This document shows, piece by piece, positions 11,112 through 22,397 of a DNA stretch of 64,000 nt. Numbering within the stretch: the first letter of the stretch is position 1; every line of letters starts with the position of its first letter. The notes beneath the pieces were generated by a model. The model was not told the DNA's origin. It was given only the letters and a program-made list of their open reading frames with translations, and did not search any database. The stretch is taken from NCBI RefSeq assembly GCF_050947875.1, contig NC_134571.1:227674024-227738023 (forward strand). The letters are read 5' to 3'. Origin of the DNA: Dermacentor variabilis. Its lineage: Eukaryota > Arthropoda > Arachnida > Ixodida > Ixodidae. The position numbers were made by a program, and so were the translations under genes.

Positions 11112-11869
11112 ATGGCGACAGGACAGGACGTCGCCTCTTTCATCCTCAAGCGCTTTGTGCTTCGACATGGTCCTCCTCGCGAACTACTCAGTGACCATGG
11201 CTGCGTATTTCTCTCCGATGTAATTCAAGCACTTCTCCACCAGTGCAACATTGTACATCGGACGTGTACTGCCTACCACCCTCAGACGAATGGTCTCACT
11301 GAGCAGTTTAATCGGACACTCGGCGACATGCTTGCGACACGTGTTGCATCTGATCAATCAAACTGGGACCTGGTTCTTCCATTTGCGACATACGCGTATA
11401 ACACCGCTACGCAAGCCACAACCGGGTTTTCCCCCTTCTTCCTTCTGTACGGTCGCCAGCCGACGCACACTATCGACATGTTGCTGCCATATATGCACCA
11501 GATGCCTCAGAGTGCACGCCCGTGTCGGAAGCCGCCCGTTACGCTGAAGATTGCCGACAGCTAGCCAAGCGCTTTACTACAGTCGACCAACAACGCCAGA
11601 AAAACGCCCGCGATGATGACCACTCTCCTGCCGCAACATTCGCTCCTGGAGCACTTGTGTGGCTGCTTGTACCACCTTGCGCCCCTGGCTTGTTGTCCAA
11701 ACTACTCCCAAATTATTGTAGTCCCTATCGCGTCGTTGAGCGTACTTCCCCCGTAAACTACGTCGTTGAACCTCTTACGCTGCAAGGCGACCGTCGTCGA
11801 CGTGGACGTGATGTTGTTCATGTAGACCGCCTCAAGCTGTACTTCGACCATCTTGTCCCCACCTGTTAG
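11112..11869 (+). pseudogene. Integrase core and C-terminal region of gypsy element 1
   Basis: The frame 11112-11564 carries 'RHGPPRELLSDHGCVFLSD' and 'AYHPQTNGLTEQFNRTLGD', giving the second Asp and the Glu of the D,D-35-E catalytic set. The first Asp lies upstream near 11010-11030 in a stretch with stops. The frame 11522-11869 holds the C-terminal part: 'FAPGALVWLLVPP', 'YCSPYRVVERTSPVNYVV' and 'RRGRDVVHVDRLKLY'. Integrase joins the cDNA to the chromosome. Broken and non-functional. Confidence 0.8.
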
Positions 11870-11907
11870 ATCGCCAGGATGGCTCCACCTTTCTCGATGG
11901 GGGCAAT

Positions 11908-12057
11908 TGTAAGGAATAAAGGAAGGGAATGACATCCCGATCATCATTAAGAGCGGAGGGCACGAGATCGGCGCTCGAACACCACCATCTTGTTCTCCCT
12001 GCATACTCTTCCGAGCTACCGCCCGTTTGTTGGACTCGTCCAATAAACCTCCTAACA
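11908..12057 (+). repeat. 3' LTR of gypsy element 1
   Basis: Starts TGTAAGG just after a G-rich 'gatgggggcaat', a plausible polypurine tract, and ends 'aataaacctcctaaca'. It matches 6910-7058, with several substitutions in the body and a diverged start. Confidence 0.8.
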
Positions 12058-12061
12058 ACCT

Positions 12062-12180
12062 GATATTTTCTTTATTTATTTATTTAAGTTACCCCTAAGG
12101 GCCCTCATGCGAGGGTATTACATGAGAAAGTAGGTGGTAGGAAATTGAGTGGAATGGTTGGTAAATGACATTAGCTTGGT
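12062..12180 (-). repeat. LINE 3' end fragment (CR1-like)
   Basis: On the minus strand the sequence runs from a short 3' UTR containing 'agggcccttaggggtaact' into an (AAATA)-type tail. The layout resembles the 3' ends at 35105 and 46751 in this window. 5'-truncated, non-coding. Confidence 0.5.
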
Positions 12181-12560
12181 TTTAGACATACTTAAATATA
12201 TTAGCCACGAGGAACACCAAGCACTCACCTAGCTGGGCCTTCTATCACAGTCACCTAGCTGCTCTTCTATCACATATAAGTGAGTACCATTACAGGTCAT
12301 CCTACACCTAGAAAAGCTGAACTGAAAGCAATTAAAGCAGCACTTGTAGTGCAAATTACACCCGGCACACTTGCATGGATTCACCAGAAACTGTCTGGGC
12401 CTGCACATCACACTAGACTGTCGGGAAAATCAGGAAGTTGACACACAACTTGCAAGCACAAGGCCAAAATTAAATTACAGGATACATAGCCATTCAGATA
12501 TTCCAGGACACAAGCGGGCTTGTAAGCCCTACATAAGAACTGAAAACTGGAAAACTGTGT
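12181..12560. other. Non-coding stretch
   Basis: No gene recognised. A short minus-strand frame at 12229-12411 is Cys-rich but fits no zinc-binding pattern that I can name. Confidence 0.4.
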
Positions 12561-12670
12561 ATTCATTATTAATTAAAGTGCAACAGAAAGACAAAGGACA
12601 AGAACGAAACGCTCTGTGTGTTCACTTTGTTCTTGTCCATCGTATTTCTGTTGCACTATAGTTAATGAAT
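12561..12670. repeat. Hairpin, ~45-bp arms
   Basis: 12561-12608 and 12626-12670 are near reverse complements. Both contain 'gtgcaacagaaa' or its complement, and 'ggacaagaac' or its complement; the loop is ~17 bases. It resembles a small fold-back element. Confidence 0.65.
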
Positions 12671-12742
12671 TCATGAGGCTGCAATGGAGAAGAATGATAC
12701 CTCCGCCCAAGGGCCTGATTTTACATCCAAATCCACGCGTGT

Positions 12743-13514
<772 letters not shown>

Positions 13515-14065
13515 AGGACGAACAAGAAAGGCGAGATGATCTAACAACCAAAAGTTGAATGTACACACCGAGTAAATGCTGGCTGACAAGCAATAAACCG
13601 AACATACACGAAAAGGACAAGCAAAAATTAATGTGTGTTTTCTGACAAGAAATGGATCCATTTCTAACGGGGGCCATGCTGACAAGATTCTCCCAGCATT
13701 TTTAGATCTACAGCTTTCATAATTTCTCTAGGCAGCCGATCTGCACAGAATGCCAGCTTTTTCCTCTACAATGCACGCTCAGATGTCAAGAGTGCATTGT
13801 AGAGGAAGAAGCTAGCATTCTGTGGAGATTGGCTGCCTAGAGAAATTATGGAAGCTGGAGATGCAAAGACACTGGGAGAATCTTGTGTCAGCATGGCCTC
13901 TGTTACACTTTCGGAGATGGATGCATTTCCTGCCGGAATCTGTATGGACACACATCAGTTTTTGCTTCTGCTTTTTGTGTAACTTTGATTTATTGCTTGT
14001 CAACCAGCATTCACTTGGCATGTTCAATAAACTTTCATTTGTTAGTACACCTCATGATTGTCTTG
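13515..14065. repeat. Long inverted repeat (~250-bp arms, short loop)
   Basis: The left arm (about 13515-13787) pairs with the right arm (about 13795-14065). Matching blocks occur in mirrored order, for example 'taatttctctaggcagcc' at about 13720 and its complement at about 13835, 'ggccatgctgaca' (13672) against 'tgtcagcatggcc', and 'gacaagcaataaa' (13579) against 'tttattgcttgtc'. Pairing is strongest next to the centre and weakens outward. The loop is about 7-10 bases. A transcript through it would form a long double-stranded stem. No open frame in it is credible. Confidence 0.8.
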
Positions 14066-14769
14066 GTCTCTAGCAGAAAGATGTGCATTCTTTTTACAGT
14101 GAAGTTGTATATGCCTAGGTGAAACACTCGTGGTCCCATCACAAAAGTCCTCGTGTAAGGGTATGAGCCATTGTTTAAGGGGGTGTGAGCCATTATTCGT
14201 CTCACATGATGGATAGAGAAATTTCTTGTTGGGTAGACATAGAAATGCTTATGCATTTATCTATGCATTATTGCAAGGAAGGGACACAGAGTGGGACGGG
14301 GTTAAGACAAGATCATGATGTCATAATTATCTCGCAGCAGAGCGCGCATGCTGCAGTCTCTCTCCGACTTCCCAATTGGTTCAAAAATGTGCCCCTGTAT
14401 TTAATTAAATGAAATGTGCAGCCCCGGTGTGTGAGTCGGCAACTGCAGTGCGTGACCGAATCATAAATACTATGATTAACGCATTAAAAAAAACAAATGC
14501 GTAACATAATTCAGAAAGACTTTGATAGACCCGCTGGATTAACACAATGAACCACTCATTACACTTTCTATGATGGTGATGTTTTGAAGCGCGATGTGTG
14601 GCATTCCAAATAAACAATGTGATAAACCCAAGCCAAACGCGTGCGCAACCTCATTAAGAAACACAGACATAACCAATAATATAGAAAGACTTCAATAAAC
14701 TGTCAGAATTAACCCAGTGATAAACACTGGGGCTACACATATCAGCTTCGCTGATTTACGATCTCTACA
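14066..14769. other. Non-coding stretch
   Basis: Contains a short local duplication around 14150-14205 with 'gagccatt' twice. No gene recognised. Confidence 0.4.
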
Positions 14770-15005
14770 GGGTGCATGAGCAGTAATTTTTTCTGTTATT
14801 GTTTATTAAGTATTGCATAATGTTCTGCCAGTAAAACATGTTGGGCTAGTTGGTGCATTGTGTTGCTGCATTGTATTGGTGCTGCTTTCTTTGTTGCTTT
14901 TTTCTTAATGTTGTGCCCTTCTTCCTTTTGTAACTACTTTTTTATTCCCCCTCACCTAATACTCCTACCTTGCAGCCAGCGAGGTATATAAATAAATAAG
15001 TACAT
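14770..15005 (+). repeat. LINE 3' end fragment (CR1-like, plus strand)
   Basis: T-rich 3' UTR-like sequence ends in 'gccagcgaggtatataaata' and an (AAATA) tail. The arrangement resembles the 3' ends of the other CR1-like copies here. No coding sequence remains. Confidence 0.45.
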
Positions 15006-15258
15006 AAGCATGTGTCATTCATTCATCTGCATACACCTCGCACCATTCCTTGCTCAATCAATGTCACTGTATTGATGTCTCGTAGTGTGCATCTACATGA
15101 ACTGCCGTTTGCATTTCGGATTTGTTTGTGAACAGTGTAGTGCATAAACATTACATGACATTAAGGTTGTGACCTATGCAGTGCATAAGCAAACCTTGCA
15201 AAACATGACATGTTGGATTGTTGAAAATAAGACAAATTGTATATATCGCTGCTACTTT

Positions 15259-15371
15259 CATCATCATCATCATCATCACCACCACCACCACCACCACCAC
15301 CACCACCACCACCACCATTACCACCATCACCACCATCACCACCATCACCACCACCATCACCACCACCATCA
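15259..15371 (-). repeat. Trinucleotide tail, (GGT/GAT)n on the minus strand
   Basis: About 37 CAT/CAC units on the plus strand. It directly abuts the 3' end of the RTE-like LINE (15372 onward, minus), and RTE elements typically end in short tandem repeats rather than poly(A). Poly-His, poly-Val and poly-Gly frames across it are artefacts. Confidence 0.85.
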
Positions 15372-17850
15372 GCCTGGTTACACCCACTGCAGGGCAAAGG
15401 CCTCTCTCATACTTCTCCAACTACCACGGTCACGTACTAATTGTAGCCATGTTGTCCCTGCAAACTTCTTAATCTCATCCGCCCACCTAACCTTTTTATA
15501 CCCCCTGTTACGCTTCCCTTCCCTTGGAATCCAGTCCGTAACCCTTAATGACCATCGGTTATCTTCCCTCCTCATTAGATGTCCGGCCCATGCCCCCCCC
15601 TCCCCCATTTCTTTTTCTTGATTTCAACTAAGATGTCATTAACTTGCGTTTGTTCCCTAACCCAATCTGCTCTTTTCTTATCCCTTAACGTTACACCCAT
15701 AATTCTTTCCATAGCTCATTGTGTCGTCCTCAATTTAAGTAGAACCCTTTTCGTAAGCCTCCAGGTTTCTGCCCCATACGTGAGTACTGGTAAGACACAG
15801 CTGTTATACACTTTTCTCTTGAGGGATAATGGTAACCTGCTGTTCATGATCTGAGAATGCCTGCCAAACGCGCCCCAGCCCATTCTTATTCTTTCCATCT
15901 CATGATCCGGACTGCGGTCACTACCTGTCCTAAGTAGATGTATTCGCTTACCACTTCCAGTGCCTCGGTACCTACCGTAAACTGCTGTTCTCTTCCGAGA
16001 CTGTTAAACATTACTTTAGTTTACTGCAGATTAATTTTTAGACCCACTCTTCTGCTTTGCCTCTCCAGGTCAGTGAGCATACATTGCAATTGGTCCCCTG
16101 AGTTACTAAGCAAGGCAATATTATCAGCGAATTGCAAGTTAATAAGGTATTCTCCATTAACTCTGATCCCCAATTCTTCCCAATCCAGGTCTCTGAATAC
16201 CTCCTGTAAACATGCTGTGAATAGCATTGGAGAGATGGTATCTCCCTGCCTGACGCCTTTCTTTATTGGGATTTTGTTGCTTTCTTTATGGAGGACTACG
16301 GTGGCAGTGGAGCCGCTATAGATATCTTTCAGTTTTTTTTGCATATGGCTCATGTGCACCCCGATTCTGTAATACCTCCATGACTGCTGAGGTTTCAACA
16401 GAATCAAACGCTTTCTCATGATCAATGAAAGCTATATATAAGGGTTCGCTATATTCCGCACATTTCTCTATCACCTGATTGATAGTGTGAATATGGTTTA
16501 TTGTTGAGTAACCTTTACGGAATCCTGCCTGGTCCTTTGGTTGACAGAAGTCTAAGGTGTTCCTGATTCCATTTGCGATTACCTTAGCAAATACTTTGTA
16601 GGCAACGGACAGTAAGCTGAACAGTCTATAATTTTTCAAGTCTTTGGCATCCCTTTCTTATGGATTAGGATTATGTTAGCGTTCTTCCACGATCACGGTA
16701 CGCTCGAGGTCATGAAGCATTGCCTATACAGGGTGGCCAGTTTCTCTAGAACAATCTGCCCACCATCCTTCAACAAATCTGCTGTTACCTGATCCTACCC
16801 AGCTGCCTCCTCCCTTTGCATAGCTCCCAAGACTTTCTTTACTACTGCCGGCGTTACTTGTCGGATTTCAAATTCCTCAAGACTATTCTCTCTTCCATTA
16901 TCGTTGTGGGTGCCACTGGTACTGTATAAACCTCTACAGAACTCCTCAGCCACTTGAACGATCTCATCCATATTAGTAATGATATTGCCGGCTTTGTCTC
17001 TTAATGCATACATCTGATTTTTGCCTATTCCTAGTTTCTTCTTCACTGCTTTTAGGCTTCCTCCGTTCCTGAGAGCATGTTCAATTCTATTCATATTATA
17101 CTTCCTTATGTCAGCTGTCTTACGCTTGTTAATTAACTTGGAAAGTTCAGCCAGTTATATTCTAGCTGTAGGGTTAGAGGCTTTCATACATTGGTGTTTC
17201 TTGATAAGATCTTTTGTCTCCTGCGATAGCTTACTGGTATCCTGTCTAACGGAGTTGCCACCGACTTCTACTGCAGACTCCTCAATGATGCCCATAAGAG
17301 TGTCGTTCATTGCTTCAACACTAAGGTCCTCTTCCTGTGTTAAAGCCGAATACCTGTTCTGTAGCTTGATCTGGAATTCCTCCATTTTCCCTCTTAGCGC
17401 TAACTGATTGATCGGCTTCTTATGTACCAGTTTCTTCCGTTCCCTCCTCAGGTCTAGGCTAATTCGAGTTCTTACCATCCTATGATCACTGCAGCGCACC
17501 TTGCCGAGCACGTCCATATCCTGTATGATGCCAGGGTTAGCGCAGAGAATAAAGTCTATTTCATTTCTAGTCTCGTCATTCGGGCTCCTCCACGTCCACT
17601 TTCGGCTTCCTGCTTACGGAAGAAGGTATTCATTATCCGCATCTTATTCTGTTCTGCAAAGTCTGCTAATAACTCTCCCCTGCTAGTCCTAGTGCCTATG
17701 CCATATTCCCCCACTGCCTTGTCTCCAGCCTGCTTCTTGCCTACCTTGGCATTGAAGTCGTCCATCAGTACACTGTATTTTGTTTTGACGTTACCCATCT
17801 CCGATTCCACGTGAAGACATGGAATCGGTGAATTGGCGAATTCCACGTGA
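15372..17850 (-). pseudogene. RTE-like LINE (endonuclease-RT), 5'-truncated and broken
   Basis: Minus-strand frames appear in LINE order. The endonuclease part (17556-17846) has 'MDDFNAKVGKKQAG', and its end (17155-17517) has 'VRCSDHRMVRTRI'. A linker follows at 16795-17094. RT blocks at 16316-16639 include 'KDQAGFRKGYSTINHI' and 'IAFIDHEKAFDSV'. RT blocks at 16021-16425 include 'GVRQGDTISPMLF' and 'LQFADNIALLS'. C-terminal parts lie at 15716-15898 ('PVLTYGAETW') and 15378-15608 ('RRGYKKVRW'-like). The catalytic F-A-D-D reads F-A-D-N. The element ends at the trinucleotide tail 15259-15371. It would nick target DNA and reverse-transcribe its own RNA there; many frame breaks make it dead. Confidence 0.8.
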
Positions 17851-17862
17851 AGACATCTATGA

Positions 17863-18100
17863 AGACGTGGAATTGGTGAGAATTTCTAAGGTGTCAATAT
17901 TATCGCGAACAAAGCCTTAATAATCGAGAAATTGAGGTAAATGCAGGACATAGTTAGAGACTCCCCCGGGACATCCAAGCACTTGCCCGATGACGAAAGC
18001 ACTCTTTGGTTAAATTCTGTCACTAGTACTTAACTATCCGTTACAAGAAACATCCTTTTATTGTATTATAAGACGAAATAAAATGCTACTTGTCTAGTTA
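17863..18100 (+). repeat. Fragment of a TTAA-element family (copy of 26390-26610)
   Basis: Blocks such as 'gagaaattgaggtaaat', 'gcccgatgacgaaagcact' and 'attataagacg' recur in the same order at 26390-26610, where the intact left end begins AGGGACACTA after TTAA. This copy lacks that end and directly abuts the truncated 5' side of the RTE-like LINE. Confidence 0.7.
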
Positions 18101-18210
18101 TACCTCATATCTCAACCCTTCCTGAGCAACAGGCTCTTTCAGATGGTTTCAATTGCTCGTGTACGGACAGTTTCTACGAAGTTCGCTCCGAATGCAAGTT
18201 ACTGTAGTGC

Positions 18211-18786
18211 ATGGCGACAGCCCAACCGACAGCGACAACAGCTTCAGCGCAGCCCAACTGGAGCGCCACCCTTCAGTGGGCAAGGGGAGTTCGGATGTGT
18301 AACACACCGGGGCTCACCTTTTTCCAGGTTAGTAATTCATCTTCGCTGCATACTAAACACTCCATCAACAGTTGCTTACTGTCATTCCCTTGCCTACAAA
18401 CTCTTTGCGAGATTGTTGAAGAGTGTGTTTATGTGCCTAGCCTTTTGTTATGCTGTGGCGATGTTGAAACCAATCCTGGCCCTCCTAAACCTTCCAATTC
18501 CGGTAGCTCCGAAACCGGAGCAGATTGTCAGAAAGAAATCCTGCAGCATTTACAAGACCTAAAGCGTCAATCAGCAACGCTCACTAAAGGGCAATCTGAC
18601 TTGCTGGGCATCATATATGACATTAAGGAAGCACAGCAGTCGTTTGAGACAAAACTTGCATCTATAGGCAACAGAATATCTGAAGTTGAGATCAGTATTA
18701 GTACTACTGAATATGCACAATACGACCTACAACTTGCTCAAGGAGCGATTGGTGGTGTTGCGCAGCAAAGTGATGACACACTTTGA
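18211..18786 (+). CDS. LINE ORF1-like protein with 2A-like peptide and coiled coil
   Basis: A 191-codon frame. Residues 83-91 are 'GDVETNPGP', which fits the 2A consensus D-V/I-E-x-N-P-G-P preceded by a Leu/Cys-rich stretch (PSLLLCC). In 2A peptides the ribosome skips the final Gly-Pro bond, releasing the upstream chain. After it, residues ~105-170 ('LQDLKRQSATLTKGQSDL' onward) have the heptad-like spacing of a coiled coil, as in CR1-type ORF1 proteins, which trimerise and bind RNA. The frame stops at 18786, short of the expected nucleic-acid-binding domain, so it is probably truncated. The start is uncertain: a second frame at 18143 overlaps. Confidence 0.6.
   Translation: MATAQPTATTASAQPNWSATLQWARGVRMCNTPGLTFFQVSNSSSLHTKHSINSCLLSFPCLQTLCEIVEECVYVPSLLLCCGDVETNPGPPKPSNSGSSETGADCQKEILQHLQDLKRQSATLTKGQSDLLGIIYDIKEAQQSFETKLASIGNRISEVEISISTTEYAQYDLQLAQGAIGGVAQQSDDTL
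18457..18483 (+). other. 2A-like ribosome-skipping motif
   Basis: Encodes G-D-V-E-T-N-P-G-P with every consensus position present. 2A-like motifs are known from non-LTR retrotransposons of the CR1/L2/Rex group in several animals. Function here is inferred, not shown. Confidence 0.8.
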
Positions 18787-18950
18787 TTAACGACCTTGAG
18801 GACAGGGTTTCACGCAGCTTGTGACAGAACCGGCAAGGATTACACCTGAATCCTCAATACATTGGACTTAATTTTTTCTACTCAGCCAGAATTCATATCT
18901 TCTATAACTTACTTCCTTGGTCACCGAGATCATTCACTCTTGCACTTTAA

Positions 18951-20006
18951 AGGGACACTACACTGAAAAATGATTTCTTCTGCATCAGTAAATTACCGTT
19001 CTTCAACACCAAAAACACCACTCTTACAACGATAAGACGTTTGGTAAGCCAGGAAAAGAGCAAGAACGAAACATGAGTGGCGACGCCTACTTAAGTTCCC
19101 GCACCTGGGGGCTGTGATGTCTTGGATTTTGATGGCGTCTTCTAGGGCCTACTAATTATATATAGCGGTACAGATTGACTACATTGTGTTCTAAAGGAAC
19201 CAAATATTAAACATGGCAAGTTTTGCGAACCTTTATTCAGCCAATGCGGCCCAAATGCGAAAGCATACTTTGGAATGCCTGATGTTGTGGGGATGCGCGA
19301 CCCTCGCGCCTCCCCTGATGTTTTTCCCGCATAGCGCGTCTCCTGTATTCCGGCTTCGCCGCGTGGCCTGCGTGATGCCCGCGGCGGTCGATGTGGTTGG
19401 GGCGCAGTGCGAGAGATGGCGCGAGTGTTGCGTTGCTAACGCCGCCTCAAGGCAGGGTTACTTGGGGGTGCAGGGGAGGTCGGGCTGTCTCTTTCCCGGC
19501 GGGTCGGGGAACAGCGTGGACGTCCTGCGCGCCGACCCATGCTTCTGCGAGACTGCCTCGCGTGGCTGCCTTGGAACGCGCCACCGTCCGCGTGACCGTA
19601 CACGCGAATGACCAGGCATTGGGATCCAGCATGGGGCGAACATATTCGCTCGCGATGCGTTCGCGGTGAGTCGGACTTCTAGATTTGTCGCGCGCCCATC
19701 GGCATGTTTTGTGGATAGCAACTCGGCTAGCAGGCATTGATCTATGAAAGGTGCAATAAATGCCCTTGTGATTGTTTGCACTACTGTGTTGTCGTTCCTT
19801 TGTCCCAAGAGCACGGGTGTGAGAGACCCCACAACGTCAAGCTGAAGTACCGGCGCTGGGGTTTCGGCGCGAAATTCAAATACTGATATTGGACCTTCAT
19901 TTTCTCATCTAATAATCAAACTATTTTTTTGAAATTACTGCCTGCAGGGTTCTCAAACAATGCTTCATTAGTTCAAACTGATTTATTGTTTCGCTTTAGT
20001 GTCCCT
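18951..20006. mobile_element. TTAA-flanked DNA transposon inside the LINE
   Basis: The ends are AGGGACACTACACTGAAA on the left and, reversed, AGGGACACTAAAGCGAAA on the right; TTAA flanks both (18947-18950 and 20007-20010). Removing the element and one TTAA joins the LINE reading frame in phase, which supports both the borders and the 4-bp duplication. TTAA targets suggest the piggyBac superfamily, but no transposase is encoded. Frames at 19213-19832 overlap on both strands without motifs. Non-autonomous. Confidence 0.75.
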
Positions 20007-20246
20007 TTAACATCAACATATCCTGTCCTTGAGTCCAGCGGAAACATAAAAAAATTCGTGACAATAAAAAAGCTAATTTTGACCTTACTATTGAAAAATT
20101 AAGTGAATTCCTAAACATTTATCTCCAGAACTTTGACCTTCGAGATGTTCAAAAAAACTGGAATATATTTACTACAAAAGTAAACGAACTCACTGACAAC
20201 TATGTACCTGCTTGATTACAAAGACGGCGCCGAATAAAACAACCCA

Positions 20247-20341
20247 CGAAGAAGAAACACGAGACAGCACATAGGCGTGTGTTGGTGGGCTAGTTGGTTA
20301 AGCTCAGTTACCTGCTTGAGATGTGGTATAGCAAAATAATG
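20247..20341. repeat. Small insertion within the LINE
   Basis: The LINE-like reading is lost between 'aaaacaaccc' and about 20341. The insert contains 'gggctagttggttaagc', a motif also seen near 14836 and 28090 beside hairpin-type repeats. Its borders are approximate. Confidence 0.35.
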
Positions 20342-20442
20342 CACCATGGTTCACGCTTAAATGTCTTTGTAATTATAAGCAGCGACTGTTCCGCTTGGCA
20401 AAGCTCCAGAACACTGCTGAATGCTAGGAAGCATACTTTAAA

Positions 20443-21566
20443 GTGGAGGAAGATTATCTAAATTCTGTTCGCGCAACTAAGACATCTTTCTATGACTCTA
20501 CTTTACTTAACTTACTATGTAATAACCCTAAAAAATTTTGGAGCATTGTTAAGGGCGAGGAAAGTTACCTGATACCTCTGAATGATGATTCAGGCGAACC
20601 CATCCCGGCAGCTGATTGCGCTCTCATATTTAATAGAGCTTTCACTAGTAATTTTTGCTTTCATGATCCAGACGAGCTTCGCACTTTTGCTCACAGAACT
20701 CTTCTTCTTATGTCTCATGTTACGATAGAATATGCTGGTATAGTAAAGGTCTCTGAAATTGTCTTCCTCTTGTGGCGTAGGTAACATCAACTCTAAATTT
20801 CTAAAGCAAACAAAGATCTGCTCAGCTCTTTTCCTGACTAAGATTTTTCAACAATCACTAGATCATGGTTCCCTACTGTCAGACTGGAGGACTGGGAAGA
20901 TGGTTCCTATCCATAAATCTGGTAGCACGCACTGTCCTCTTAGCCCAATTTCATTTACGAGCATTCTTCATAAAATTATGGAGCATCTACTGTATCCTAA
21001 CACCTTTAAATTCTTAGACTAAAATAATTTCTTCCCGGGTGCTCAACACGGTTTTCGTCAATCCTACTCATGTGACACACAACTACTTTTCACACATAGC
21101 TTCTGAAAGTTCCCAAGCTGACTGCTTATATTTAGACTTGGCAAAAGTGTTCAATAAAGTATGCTACACACTACTTATGCTCAAACTTTCAGCAATGAAC
21201 TTAGATCCTAAATTACTAACATGGATAGAATACTTTCTTACCAATCGACTTCAGTACGCCACGGTTAATGATCACAATTCTTCATCACCATATGTTCCAT
21301 ATGGCGCGCATCAGGGCTCAGTTTTAGGTCTATTGCTTTTCTTAATTTATATTAATGATCTACCAAGTTGTGTTTCTTCTAATGTTCACCTTTACAGTGA
21401 TGATTGTGTTATATATAGCAAAATTAGTAGTGAGCCCGATGAACGCATATTACAATCTAACTTAGATTCCATAATGGGCTGGTGTGATTGGCTTATGGAA
21501 TTAAACATTAATAAATGCAAATTAAACACGTTTTTCTCGCACAAACGAGCACTGCCTAATTTATAA
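20443..21566 (+). pseudogene. CR1-like reverse transcriptase, broken
   Basis: Three overlapping frames carry the RT in order. 20443-20784 is the pre-RT region ('LLCNNPKKFWSIVKGEE'). 20759-21022 has 'WRTGKMVPIHKSGS'. 21039-21566 has 'DCLYLDLAKVFNKV', 'HQGSVLGLLLFLIYINDLP' and 'YSDDCVIYSKI'. The catalytic box reads Y-S-D-D instead of the usual F/Y-A-D-D. The polymerase would copy LINE RNA at the nicked target. The shifts at about 20770 and 21030 inactivate it. Confidence 0.8.
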
Positions 21567-21732
21567 ACTTAAAAGTAGTATGTTCGAACAAGTTTCATGC
21601 TATTATTATCTCAGAATCAACACAATGTCTGATCTAACATGGAAAACTGACATCACTGTAAGAATTAATAACGCAAATCGAATGCTAGGATACTAATGTC
21701 AAAATTTCAGTAAGTCTCCAACAGAACTAAAA

Positions 21733-21978
21733 TTGCATCTTTATAAAACACTTGTGCGCCCCAAATTAGAATATGCTGCTGCTGTTTGGGATATTGACCA
21801 TGATAACCTTATTAAAGCACTGGAATTGATTCAGAATAACGCCACACGTTTCATACTAGCCAATTATTTTCGTACATCCAGCATAACAGCAATGAAAGCC
21901 AGTTTAGTGTTGTCTCAGTTATCACTCTGCAGAAAAGTTTTTCTGCTTATGTTTATTTCAGAAAGTCTACCATTATGA
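21733..21978 (+). pseudogene. CR1-like RT C-terminal segment
   Basis: 'LYKTLVRPKLEYAAAVWDI' and 'LELIQNNATRFILANYF' are the conserved segment after the RT palm in CR1-like proteins. It continues the frame series of the same LINE. The LINE 3' UTR (about 22160-22385) follows without a complete C-terminal end. Confidence 0.75.
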
Positions 21979-22397
21979 TCTACATGCTGAGCTCATCCCT
22001 CCACCCACGTACCTTTCATCGTGGGTTGACCCCATAAGTAAAGTAGGGTATGCATCCTCTCGCACATTCCTACAGTCTTTCATACCAAAGACCTCAGGTG
22101 ACTGAAACCACCTTCCTGCCAATTTTGTTTCCATCACGGACCATGCTTTGATCAGACAATCCTTATTTGCATTTTTTCATTGTAACTAACTGTGCAATAT
22201 TGAGAGTCATTTTTGTTTGTCACGTTGTTCGTCATTTGTTTTGTTAACACTTCTTGCATTCTGCCTTAATAGTTTTTTGTATTACCGTTTCTTCTGTATA
22301 CCTTTGCATAACTTACTGTTCCTTTGTAACCACTCCCCTCTACAATGCATCTGCGTTTGAGGGTATTTGGACTAAATAAATATTTTAGAAAAAAGAA

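Larger units (their letters stand above)
6910..12057 (+). mobile_element. Ty3/gypsy LTR retrotransposon, complete but decayed
   Basis: Two similar ~150-bp LTRs bound a 5.1-kb element. The order inside is gag, CCHC knuckle, protease, reverse transcriptase, RNase H, integrase, as expected for Ty3/gypsy. The flanks 'accc' (left) and 'acct' (right) may be a 4-bp target duplication with one change. Most of gag and pol runs in one frame, broken by scattered stops (for example 7335-7337, 7665-7667, 9141-9143, 9849-9851) and by frame changes in RNase H and at the integrase end. All domains remain recognisable, but this copy cannot make the proteins. Confidence 0.85.
18143..22385 (+). mobile_element. 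CR1-like LINE with 2A motif, interrupted by two insertions
   Basis: An ORF1-like frame (18211-18786) is followed by scattered endonuclease-side sequence, RT blocks (20443-21566), a C-terminal domain (21733-21978) and an AT-rich 3' UTR ending in 'taaataaatatttt' near 22385. A TTAA-flanked transposon (18951-20006) and a small insert (about 20247-20341) split it. The endonuclease is largely absent, so the copy is deleted as well as frameshifted. Order and motifs fit the CR1/L2-like group. Confidence 0.75.

Noticed and set aside
15169..15621. 150-codon frame with a long poly-His run
   Set aside because: It reads across the trinucleotide tail of the minus-strand LINE. The other frames of the same tract give poly-Val, poly-Gly or Pro, so it is a microsatellite artefact.
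19213..19832. Overlapping 90-130-codon frames in the TTAA element
   Set aside because: Arg/Cys-rich GC-driven frames on both strands. No transposase motif such as a DDD core.
20280..20340. tRNA-like 'ggctagttggttaagctc'
   Set aside because: Resembles a tRNA D-arm/A-box, but no B box or cloverleaf follows. It belongs to a small repeat insert.
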